A DNA stretch of 64,000 nucleotides from Bolinopsis microptera (taxonomy: Eukaryota > Ctenophora > Tentaculata > Lobata > Bolinopsidae), in assembly GCF_026151205.1 (NCBI RefSeq), contig NC_087081.1, positions 1,787,886 through 1,851,885 on the forward strand, given 5' to 3'. The notes beneath the pieces were generated by a model. That model was not told the DNA's origin. It worked only from the letters and a program-made list of their open reading frames with translations, and ran no database searches. Positions 11,769 to 22,113 of the stretch are shown one piece after another. Made by a program: the position numbers and the translations under genes. Numbering within the stretch: the stretch's first letter is position 1; every line of letters begins with the position of its first letter.

Positions 11769-11855
11769 ATGTCGGAGCTTATTAGCAACTCTCGTCATGA
11801 AGCAGATCAGATTCTTCTCCACGACAGCAAGTGTACTAACACGGACCTATTAAGT
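11769..11855 (+). CDS. Candidate exon (MSELISNSRH...), first tandem unit
   Basis: ATG to a donor AGT|GTAAGTT, 29 codons starting MSELISNSRHEADQILL and ending TNTDLLS. Equivalent segments lie at about 13158 (start codon changed to TTG, donor broken to GATAGT), 14550 (ATG to ATA), 15989 (ATG kept) and 17728. Between units 1 and 3, four of the five internal base changes fall at silent third positions in this frame, a weak sign of past protein constraint. The product is unknown. Loss of ATG or donor in some units suggests most copies are pseudogenes. Confidence 0.35.
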
Positions 11856-12160
11856 GTAAGTTGATGGTAAGACATTCATGCTTTTGATCGAATAATTGTG
11901 CGTTTTATAGTAATTTACGATTAGCCTTGTTTCACTGACAATTTAATGTTGGGGACATTTTTTGATTTTTCTGAGTTTGTTTACAATCATTTTCAAATAC
12001 CCAAGATAAGAATTGATCCTTTAAAGTATCTTTATCTTAACCAATCTGTGATTTTGAATTTACACCAGCTTCTTTGAGGGAGCGACGAAATTCTAACCTT
12101 TAGATCTCTCAACAATCCAGAATATAGTTTAATGTCACATTTAACAAAGACATTTGCAGG

Positions 12161-12373
12161 TTTATTGCTGTAAACGATCCTAATGTATCACACAGCCATG
12201 AGCCACCGCAAGAAGGAGCTGTTCCTTCGTCCATACAAGGTAGGACAAAGAAACCAATGTTTATCAGGTCAGGTAATGGCACCCTAAAACATGAATATTT
12301 AAATACTATAGACCAACGGGGGCTTTCTCAAAATAAAGTTAAACGGCTCACGATCCAACATTACTTATATTAG
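12161..12373 (+). CDS. Candidate second exon-like segment of unit 1
   Basis: A pyrimidine/AG border (CATTTGCAG, and a second one at CACACAG) precedes a segment ending TCCATACAAG|GTAGGA, a good donor. If the donor is not used, one frame stays open further (PQEGAVPSSIQG, then RTKKPMFIRSGNGTLKHEYL) to a stop near 12373. In unit 4 (16468-16677) the same frame is open for 69 codons; unit 5 has MQTQPKTRFLRPHK at 18165. The true frame and exon borders cannot be decided by eye. A third island, after TTGATAATTTCAG (12597) and ending AATAAA|GTAAGT, also recurs in each unit. Confidence 0.25.
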   Translation, partial: FIAVNDPNVSHSHEPPQEGAVPSSIQGRTKKPMFIRSGNGTLKHEYLNTIDQRGLSQNKVKRLTIQHYLY

Positions 12374-15300
12374 AATCCGACTACTTCAAATCTATATCAT
12401 GGTGCATCTGGAGAAGCAAACTGATTACAGTATAACAATTGGTTTGATAGAAACAAGGAGGAAATCAGCAGAAATAGTATGTTGGTATTATATAAATATA
12501 ATCAATTAACTTTGTAACACCATTGTGACACTGAATATAATTGATAAAATTGGTTTTTGTTGTACTGGAACAAATTTTTACATTGATAATTTCAGGTGCT
12601 TATAATTGAGAAACAAAGAACAACTGTGAAAAGGCTGTTTTCCTGAAGCAATGAAGTACAATGATGAGCTAGCGAGACTAAATCACCAGTATCAATAAAG
12701 TAAGTTACCTAAAATTATTGTTTATTTACTTATTCACTTGTTAAGATTTTCTCGCAAAATATTTGTAGACTTAAATCGATATTTGACATTCAGAAAAACT
12801 TATTAGTGTAACAATGTTCAATTCTTTCCAAGACGCAGTTACCCCAGTAAAAAAGAAGCGTACGCTCATATGTTAAGATGGCAACCTAAGTTAAGAACAT
12901 GAAAACGTAAGTTAACGGAATATTGAACGAAGGAAAATTATCGAACACTTTTATGTTGGCGTAGCATCACGTATTCCTTTTGCAGCTGAGCCCATGATAT
13001 AATTTTAATGTTATTACTCGATTAACTATCGTTTTCCTGCGTTTTTCTTGTTATCAGCTAATTCTCCACTTGGTCGAGTAAAAATTCACAATAATTTACC
13101 ATCACAGGTGTTGACGTAGACTCCGTATATCTTAAAAGATAAAAGCAGACGATATTTGTCGGAGCTTATTAGCAACTCTCGTCATGAAGCGGATCACATT
13201 CTTCTCGACGACAGCAAGTGTACTAACACGGACCTATTGAGTGATAGTTGATGGTAAGACACTCAAGCTTTTGATAGAATAATTGTGCGTTTTATAGTAC
13301 TTAACGATTAGCCTTGTGTTACTGACGATTTAATGTTGGGGAATTTTTCTGCTATTTCTGAGTTTGTTTACAATCATTCTCAAATACCCAAGATAAGAAT
13401 TTATCCTTTAAAGTATCTTTATCTTAGCTAATCTGTGACTTTGAATTTACATTAGCTTTTTTGAGGGAGAGACGAAATTCTAACCTTAATATCTCAGAAC
13501 AATCCAGAATATAGTTTAATGTCACATTTAAGTTTTAACAAATACATTTGCAGGTTTATTGCTGTAAACGATCCTAATGTATCATACAGACACCGCAATA
13601 AGGAGCTGTTCCTTCGTCCATACAAGGTAAGACAAAGAAAACAACATTTATCAGGTCAGGTAATGGCACCCTAAAACATGAATATTTAAATACTATAGAC
13701 CAACGGGGGCTTTCTTAAAATAAAGTTAAACGGCTCACGATCCAACATTACTTATATTATAATCCGACTACTTCAAATCTATATCATGGTGCATCTGGAA
13801 TAGCAAAGTGAATACAGTATAACAATTGGGTCGTTAGAAACAAGGAGGAAATCAGCAGAAATAGTGTGTTGGTATTATATCTTTATATAATCAATTAACT
13901 TTGTAACACCATTGTGACACTGAATATTATTGATAAAATAGGTTTTTGTTGTACTGGAACAAATTTGTACATTGATAATTTCAGGTGTTTATAAGGTGCA
14001 TTGAATAACAAAGAACAACTGTGAAAAGGCTACATTCCTGAAGCAATGAAGTACAATGATGAGGTAGCGAGACTAAATCACCAGTATCAATAAAGTAAGT
14101 AACCTAAAATTATTGTTTATTTACTTATTTACTTGTTAAGATCTTTTCGCAAAATATTTGTAGACTTAAATCGATATTTGACATTCACAAAAACCTATTA
14201 GTGTAACAATGTTCAATTCTTTCCAAGACGCAGTTACCCCAGTAAAAAAGAAGCGTACGATCCTATGTTAAGATGGCAACCTAAGTTAAGAACATGAAAA
14301 CGTGAGTTAACGGAATTTTGAACGAAGGAAAATTATCGAACACTTTTATGTTGGCGTAGCGTCACGTATTCCTTTTGCAGCTGAGCGCATGATATAATTT
14401 AAATTTTATTTCTCGATTAGCTATCGTTTTCTTGCTTTTTTTCTTGTTATCAGCTATTTCTGCACATGGTCTAGTAAAAATAAACAACAATTCACCATCA
14501 CAGGTGTTGACGTAGACTCCACAAATCTTAAAAAGATAAAAGCAGACGAGATATATCGGAGCTTATTAGCAACTCTCGTCATGAAGCGGATCAGATTCTC
14601 CTCCACGACAGCAAGTGTACTTACACCGACCTATTGAGTGTAAGTTGATGGTAAGACACTCAAGCTTTTGAGTGTAAGTTGATGGTAAGACACTCAAGCT
14701 TTTGATCGAATAATTGTGCGTTTTATAGTAATTAACGATTAGCCTTGTTTTACTAACAATTTAATGTTGGGGACATTTTTTGATTTTTCTGAGTTTGTTT
14801 ACAATCATTCTCAAATACCCAAGATAAGAATTGATCCTTTAAAGTATCTTTATCTTAGCTAATCTGTGATTTTGAACTTACACTAGCTTTTCTGAGGGAG
14901 AGACGAAATTCTAACCTTTATATCTCTCAACAATCCAAAATATAGTTTACTGTCACATTTAACAAAGACATCTGCAGGTTTATTGCTGTAAACGTAAAAC
15001 GATCCTAATGTTTCATACAGTCACCGCAAGAAGGAGCTGTTCCTTCGTCCATACAAGGTAAGACAAAGAAACCAACATTTATCAGGTCAGGTAATGGCAC
15101 CCTAAAACATGAATATTTAAATACTATAGACCAACGGGGGCTTTCTCAAAATAAAGTTAAACGGCTCACGATCCAACATTACTTATATTAGAATCCGACT
15201 ACTTCAAATCTATATCATGTTGCATCTGGAATAGCAAAGTGACTACAGTATAACAATTGGGTCGTTAGAAACAAGGAGGAAATCAGCAGAAATAGTATGT

Positions 15301-17134
15301 TGGTATTATATAAATATAATCAATTAACTTTGTAACACCATTGTGACACTGAATATTATTGATAAAATAGGTTTTTGTTGTACTGGAACAAATTTTTACA
15401 TTGATAATTTCAGGTGCTTATAATTGAGAAACAAAGAACAACTGTGAAAAGGCTGTTTTCCTGAAGCAATGAAGTACAATGATGAGCTAGCGAGACTAAA
15501 TCACCAGTATCAATAAAGTAAGTTACCTAAAATTATTGTTTATTTACTTATTCACTTATTAAGATCTTCTTGCAATATATTTGTAGACTTAAATCGATAT
15601 TTGAAATTCACAAAAACTATTAGTGTAACAATGTTCAATTCTTTCCAAGACGCAGTTAACCCAGTAAAAAAGAAGCGTACGATCCTAGTTTAAGATGGCA
15701 ACCTCAGTTAAGAACATAAAAACGTAAGTTAACGGAATATTGAACGAAGGAAAATTATCGAACACATTTATGTTGGTGTAGCATCACGTATTCATTTTGC
15801 AGCTGAGGCCATGATATAATTTGAATGTTATTTCTCGATTAGCTATCGTTTTTCTTGCGTTTTTCTTGCGTTTTTCTTGTTATCAGCTAATTCTCCACAT
15901 GGTGGAGTAAAAATTCAAAACAATTCACCATCACAGGTGTTGACGTAGACTCATTATACCTTAAAAAGATAAAAGCAGACAAGATATGTCGGAGCTTATT
16001 AGCAACTCTCGTCATGAAGAGGATCAGATTCTTCTCGACGACAGCAAGTGTACTAACACGGACCTATTAAGTGTAAGTTGATGGTAAGATACTCAATCTC
16101 CTGATCGAATAATTGTGCGTTTTATGGTACTTAATGATTAGCCTTGTGTTACTGACGATTTAATGTCGGGGAATTTTTTTGCTATTTCTGAGTTTGTTCA
16201 CAATCATTCTCAAATACCCAAAATAAGAATTGATCCTTAAAAGTATCTTTATCTTAACTAATCTGTGATTTTGAACTTACACTTGGTTTTCGAGGGAGAG
16301 ACGAAATTCTAACTTTAAAATCACTCAACAATCCAGAATATAGTTTAATGTCACATTTCACAAAGACATTTGTGAAATGGGAGAGACGAAATTCTAACCT
16401 TAAAATCACTCAACAATCCAGAATATAGTTTATATATATATATTAATGTCACATTTCACAAAGACATTTGCAGGTTTATTGCTGTAAACGATCCTTATGT
16501 TTCATACAGACACCGCAAGAAGGAGCTGTTCCTTCGTCCATACAAGGTAAGACAAAGAAACCAACGTTTATCAGGTCAGGTAATGGCACCCTAAAACATG
16601 AATATTTAAATACTATAGACCAACGGGGGCTTTCTCAAAATAAAGTTAAACGGCTCATGATTCAATATTACTTATGAGTATTGTTAGAATCCGACTACTT
16701 CAAATCTATATTATGGTGCATCTGGAAAAGCAAAGTGATTACAGTAAAACAATCGGTTCGTTAGAAACAAGGAGGAAATCAGCAAAAATAGTATGTTGGT
16801 ATTATATTCAATTAACTTTGTAACACCATTGTGATACTGATAGGTGAAGATTAATGACAAAATAAGTTTTTGTTGTATTGCAACAAATTTGTACATTGAT
16901 AATTTCAGGTGCTTATAATTTAGTAACAAAGAACAACTGCGAAAAGGCTGCCTTCCTGAAGCAATGAAGTAAATGATGATGTAGCGAAACTATATCACCA
17001 GTATCAATAAAGTAAGTTACCTAAAAATATTGTTTATTTACTTATTCACTTGTTAAGATCTTCTTGCAAAATATTTGTGGACTTAAATCGATATTTGACA
17101 TTCACAAAAAGTTATTAGTGTAACAATGTTCAAT

Positions 17135-17642
17135 TCAATTGAGGTTAGTGAGGTTAGTGAGGTTAGTGAGGTTAGCGAGGATAGTTAGGTTAGTGAGGAT
17201 AGTGAGGTTAGTGAGGTTAGTGAGGTTAGTGAGGTTAGTGAGGTTAGTGAGGTTAGTGAGATTAGTGAGGATAGTGAGGTTAGTAAGGTTAGTGAAGTTA
17301 GTGAGGTTAGTGAGGTTAGTGAGGTTAGTGAGGTTAGTAAGGTTAGTGACGTTAGTGAGGTTAGTGAGGTTAGTGAAGTTAGTGAGGTTAGTGAGGTTAG
17401 TGAAGTTAGTGCGGTTAGTGCGGTTAGTTAGGTTAGTGAGTTTAGTGAGGTTAGTGAGGTTAGTGAGTTTAGTGAGGATAGTGAGGTTAGTGAGGTTAGT
17501 GAGGTTAGTGAGATTAGTGAGGTTAGTGAGGATTGTTAAGTTAGTGAGGATAGTGAGGTTAGTGAGGTTAGTGAGGTTAGTGAGGTTAGTGAGGTTAGTG
17601 AGGTTAGTGAGGTTAGTGAAATTAGTGAGGTTAGTGAGGTTA
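17135..17642. repeat. 9-bp minisatellite (GGTTAGTGA)n, about 56 copies
   Basis: Tandem GGTTAGTGA with scattered single-base variants (GATAGTGAG, GTTAGTAAG). It replaces the beginning of the fifth 1.4-kb unit. The left junction follows AACAATGTTCAATTC and the right junction rejoins the unit at TTCACAACAATTCACCATC. Because the period is nine, both strands carry stop-free frames (LTNLTN and VRLVRL types), which I treat as artefacts. Confidence 0.95.
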
Positions 17643-18780
17643 AATAATATGATATTCACAACAATTCACCATCACAGGTGTTGACGTAGACTCATTATAT
17701 TTTAAAAAGATAAAAGCGGACGAGATATGTCGGAGCTTATTAGCAACTCTCGTCATGAACCGGATCAGATTCTTCTCGACGACAGCAAGTGTACTAACAC
17801 GGACCTTAGGTCCGTCGGACCTATTAAGTGTAACTTGATGGTAAGACATATAATATTTTGATCGAATGATTGTGCTTTTCATTGTACTTAGCGATTAGCC
17901 TTGTTTCACTGACAATACAATGTTGGAGAATTTTTTTGCTATTTCTGAGTTTGTTCACAATCATTCTCAAATACCCAAGATAAGAATTGATCCTTTAAAG
18001 TATCTTTATCTTAGCTAATCTGTGATTTTGAATTTACACTAGCCTTTCTGAGGGAAAGACAAAAGTTCTTACTTTAGTATCTCAGAACAATCCAGGGTAT
18101 AGTGTTATGTCACACTTAACATGGACATTTACAGGTGTATTGTTAAAGTTGGACCTAATGTATCTTGCAGACACAGCCCAAAACGCGGTTCCTTCGTCCA
18201 CACAAGGTAAGAGAAAACAGCAGGCCAGGTAATGTCACCTTAAAACATGATTATTCAAATATTGTAAACCAAGAAGGAGCTGTTCTTTTCTCCATGCAAA
18301 GTAAGGCAAAGAAACCCACGTTCATCAGGCCAGGTAAACGACCCTAAAACATGAATATTCAAATGCTAACCAACGGGCGCTTTCTCAAATTAAACTGCTC
18401 ATTCAACTACTTCAAATCTTTGAGCACAGTGATTATAGGATGACATTTGGGTGAAAACAGGATTGAAATCAGCATAAAATAGTGTTTAAGTTATTATATA
18501 ATCAATTAACTTTGTAACACTGGTAATTAACTTTATGACACTAGTGATTAACTTTGTGACACTGCAGGTAATTAATGATGAAATAGTTGTTTGTTGTACC
18601 TACTGGAGCGAAGTTTTACATTGATAATTTCAGGGCGCTTATAGTTGAGCAACAATCAGAACATCAACTACTGTGAAAAGACTGCATTCCAAAATGCAAT
18701 AAGCTAATGAGGCACTTCATGATGAGATAGCGAAACTAAAGGACATTTAAAGTTATATGTCTGAGCAGCGATAGACCGGA

Positions 18781-19263
18781 CAATTTCGAGACAATTTTTA
18801 GGCCTTCAAACTACAAAATGTTTTGAAGCAACATTTTAGATTAAATATAAAATTAAGGAACATTGAATTAGTGATAATTTCATTAGGATATATTTTGTAT
18901 TTGAATTTGTTGAAACTTAATTAAACTAATTACAACACTACAATTCTATTACATTTATTGAGAATTATGTAATGTAACGTGATGGGAATATTTTAAGCGG
19001 GCATGTCCTGTCCAAACCCAGGATGCACAAAACGAAGAATTTGTTTTAACTTTGTATGAAAAGCATCAATAAAAAATATATATCTTTAAACTAAATTAAT
19101 TTTATGTTTTTGGGTTTGCAATTTCGTTCAATACGTAAATCTGTGAATAATTTATTTTTATTTCATTTTATTTTTGAGGACATACAACATGTTCTACACT
19201 TTATAAGTCTAGAGATGTAATGTCAGACCCCTTACTGAAAGGATCAAGAAAGCAAGATAGAAG
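18781..19263. other. No gene recognised
   Basis: AT-rich sequence downstream of the tandem array with no open frame, splice pattern or repeat that I can support. Confidence 0.4.
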
Positions 19264-19506
19264 ATGCTTGGGCACGTTCTCAGAAGTGGTGATGACACTC
19301 CCGCCTTCTTATCTTTCAGATTTGCATGTTTAGGATGTTTTGACTACAAAGGAAGGAGGGGCAGACCTCGTTTAAATTTATTTGATTTATTATTAAAAGA
19401 CATTATGACAAAGAAAATTATTGTGATTGTGAATAAAAGATTTAGTTTAAGTAATTTTAACGATTACAAAGCTCATGATAGACGTTTATGGAGAAGCTAT
19501 GGGTGA
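19264..19506 (+). pseudogene. RTE-like LINE: C-terminal tail of reverse transcriptase ORF
   Basis: An 80-codon frame beginning MLGHVLRSGDD, then GRRGRPRLNLFDLL. The same order (RMLGHILRGQED, then EGRRGRPCLNLLDVI) forms the C-terminus of the larger LINE at 49218-50630. This is therefore the 3' remnant of a related RTE-like LINE, 5'-truncated and lying directly upstream of the AlkB-bearing LINE. The GRRGRP motif is common near the end of RTE-type ORF2 proteins. Confidence 0.75.
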
Positions 19507-19701
19507 GTCGAGACTACTCGGCCACTCGATTTTATGATTTAATTTCTATTATCTTGTGTTTGCTGTATATAGTTGATTAATAATAAGTCTATAGTCTACT
19601 ATATATATTTTCAATCATTTTACTACTTTCATTACGCATCAATATTTTTCCTCTGTAATCTACCTTTTCTTATCGCACTGAGCTTGTGATTTATACTGAT
19701 C

Positions 19702-21471
19702 ATGCGACGAAATTCTACACCTAATACCTCTACACCTACATCATCCCAGAGGAAGAAACTAGCTTCTAAAGCTGCTTCTGAGTCAATCGCTGACTCAGAA
19801 GCACCTTCTACCGGTATGTTGGGGCTTGGGGTGTCAGGGAATTACACGTTTGCAGCAACAACATGCCTTCACTTGTTAAGCTTACTGCCTGCTCCCGATT
19901 TAGATTTTGAGTTCGAAAGACTCCGCCTCCTTTCGAAAAGTGCTACTAAAGCAAGCACAACGGACAACAAAATTTCTTTTTTAAGGAAACATTTATTAGG
20001 CCAATGTGCCCTAGACGCTGACGAGACAATGAACAAATTAACTGCGAGTCTAAAACTCATTTCATGTACCGTTAATGAAGAGGTTGAGAAGGCGGTCAAC
20101 AGCATCACGGAACGAGCCTGCACTGCGATCCAGGAAGTCTCTGAAGAGTCCAGGAAGCAGACCTCTCTCATCGTTGAAGCAGCTAGCAGTAGTTCTCCAC
20201 AGACTCTCTCCCCTTCCGGTGAAGTAGAAAGCATACCTAACCCACCACCTCCGGTAAGATTTTTGGACTGTGACTTTGGTGATCTTTCTTTTGATGAAAT
20301 CTACCGCGAGCTTGACTTTAACATGAAACACCCGGGGGGCCGTTCAACGTCATATTTTGGCTCGGTACCTTACAGTTATGGCAGAACCAACCACCGTGCA
20401 ACCCATGATAAGCCCTTGCCACCTGTCCTAAAGCGCATTTTTGATTGTTTGCATGAATCCGATCCTGACTTTACTCCCACGAACTATACCTGCCTCTGTA
20501 CTTACTATAAGGACGGGTCAGTTGGTATTCCATTGCATAGTGACAGCGAATCCAGCATTGTTGAAGATAGTCTGATTTACACTGCATCATTTGGCTCTAC
20601 CAGAATTATGAGAATGTCAACGTCGACAGGCCCTTTCGTTGAGCATAACATCCCGCTTGAGCACGGCTCTGTCTTTGCAATGTCTCGATCTGATCAGAAC
20701 CACTGGCAGCACGGCATTGAACGTGATCCTATGTTAAGGCAGCCACGAATCTCGCTCACTCTTCGCAAGTTGAAACAGCCTGATCCCACGGCCTTACCAG
20801 CACCTGCAGCCCCTACTCGGGTCCCGCCTGTTGCACCACCTACACAGATACAGTCACCAGCGTCCCGTCACTCCAGAGTCCTCTTAATTCACGACTCAAT
20901 ACACCGAGAAACGCCAGAATGGCTGTTCGACCAGATACCTGGCCACCGATGTCAAAAGCGCCTTAACTATCAACTAGTGAACTCACTGGAACATCAACAT
21001 GAGTTCAAACATTCTAAAGCAGTCGTACTTTCCTGCGGCATTAATGACCTAGCTAGGTATGGGCAGTCGGCCAGGAGTCTTGCGGACAATTTCTGTCCCC
21101 GTTTTATAGACTCTTGTAACAACAACAAGAATACCGAGTTTATGTTTTGTGCTTTATCTATGACTAAATTTAACTGGTTGAATGCAGAGATTGACGCTTT
21201 TAATATCATAATGTTGAACCTGGCTAAGGATATTCCAAATCTGAGTTTTTTCGATGCCCATGCCGTGATCAAGCGTGCTAACTCATACTACGTATGGGAC
21301 CGCAACGACAGACATGGCATCCACTTATATCACGAGGTGCAAAGGGTAGTGGCACATGAACTTGTTAACTGCGTTGGCAAGTTATGTGGATCTGAACAGA
21401 GACGTCACAGGAACTGTGAGTGGCTCTATCACCACAAGCCTAACAGTCTCTCCAGATATAACCGAAGCTGA
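19702..21471 (+). CDS. LINE ORF1: AlkB-like 2OG-Fe(II) dioxygenase plus SGNH-hydrolase-like protein
   Basis: 589 residues. Residues 1-35 are basic and Ser/Thr-rich; about 120-160 is a helical, charged stretch. Residues about 186-356 form an AlkB-type dioxygenase: YYKDGSVGIPLHSD has the HxD iron ligands H279 and D281, WQHGIE supplies the distal ligand H337, and PRISLTLR gives the RxxxxxR pair R349/R355 that binds 2-oxoglutarate and substrate in the family. A Pro-rich linker follows (362-385). About 392-560 is SGNH-like: HDSI (Ser399, block I), CGINDL (N448, block III) and HGIH (His541, block V), but the usual Asp three residues before that His is His538. AlkB enzymes remove alkyl groups from RNA or DNA; esterase domains are known in CR1-type ORF1 proteins. 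A role in keeping element RNA or cDNA copyable is inference. Confidence 0.8.
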   Translation: MRRNSTPNTSTPTSSQRKKLASKAASESIADSEAPSTGMLGLGVSGNYTFAATTCLHLLSLLPAPDLDFEFERLRLLSKSATKASTTDNKISFLRKHLLGQCALDADETMNKLTASLKLISCTVNEEVEKAVNSITERACTAIQEVSEESRKQTSLIVEAASSSSPQTLSPSGEVESIPNPPPPVRFLDCDFGDLSFDEIYRELDFNMKHPGGRSTSYFGSVPYSYGRTNHRATHDKPLPPVLKRIFDCLHESDPDFTPTNYTCLCTYYKDGSVGIPLHSDSESSIVEDSLIYTASFGSTRIMRMSTSTGPFVEHNIPLEHGSVFAMSRSDQNHWQHGIERDPMLRQPRISLTLRKLKQPDPTALPAPAAPTRVPPVAPPTQIQSPASRHSRVLLIHDSIHRETPEWLFDQIPGHRCQKRLNYQLVNSLEHQHEFKHSKAVVLSCGINDLARYGQSARSLADNFCPRFIDSCNNNKNTEFMFCALSMTKFNWLNAEIDAFNIIMLNLAKDIPNLSFFDAHAVIKRANSYYVWDRNDRHGIHLYHEVQRVVAHELVNCVGKLCGSEQRRHRNCEWLYHHKPNSLSRYNRS

Positions 21472-22113
21472 GCGCTTTACAAATCATTGATACCATTCTG
21501 ATTAAAAAATGCGATTCACTTTTTTCTCAACTTCCAGTCCACCTTTAACAGATCGTTACCAAGATAGATCATATTATAATGAAATGATCTGATTGGTGGA
21601 ATTTTTCTCATTATCTGAAAAGCTCATTCATTATCAGTATCTCTTATCACCCGATCGCACACAAAACATCTTACTCTACAAATCTGTATCATCCTAAATC
21701 AATGAGATTTCATAACTCTATACAATATTCAAAATTCACATACAAATCTATAAATAATCAAGTGCGTTCTCTTCAGTATTACTCAAGTTCAGTGCGATAG
21801 TCCCTTATTACGTAAACGCTACAAACAAATCAAATACAAATAACACCTCACAAAACTACACAACACAAAAGCAACCACTTTATTCGATTTCTATTTTTTA
21901 GCCAAATCAGTTATTTAAATCATACTGATAAGGCCCTAGATAAGGACACTTTATTTCACTTAATTATCCGATTTTAGCTTAAAATAATATAATTTACTTT
22001 TAAATCATATCACGATTCTGTAGCATACAGGACCTCCGGTTCTCGTGAAAGAATCTGATTTGAACTATAGTTTTATATACTATCAGTATCATAATCATAA
22101 TATTTAGTTATAA

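Larger units (their letters stand above)
11457..18780 (+). repeat. Tandem array: ~1.4-kb unit, four full copies and a diverged fifth
   Basis: Units start at about 11457, 12849, 14244 and 15666, each with AAAAAAGAAGCGTACG, giving lengths of about 1392, 1395, 1422 and 1465 bases. A fifth, more diverged copy runs about 17650-18780; its first ~450 bases are replaced by a 9-bp minisatellite. Unit 4 has an internal duplication (about 16300-16450) and unit 3 duplicates a short piece near 14640-14700. Each unit repeats the same candidate exon-like islands with AG/GT borders, so this may be a tandemly duplicated gene or gene fragment rather than simple satellite DNA. Confidence 0.9.

Noticed and set aside
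17135-17684. Two ~180-codon frames (LTNLTN and VRLVRL) over the 9-bp array
   Set aside because: Period-9 minisatellite with no stops on either strand; a leucine-rich or antifreeze-like protein reading is not supported.
19869-20331. Minus-strand frames of 89-121 codons opposite LINE ORF1
   Set aside because: Shadows of the plus-strand ORF1, which has recognisable domains.
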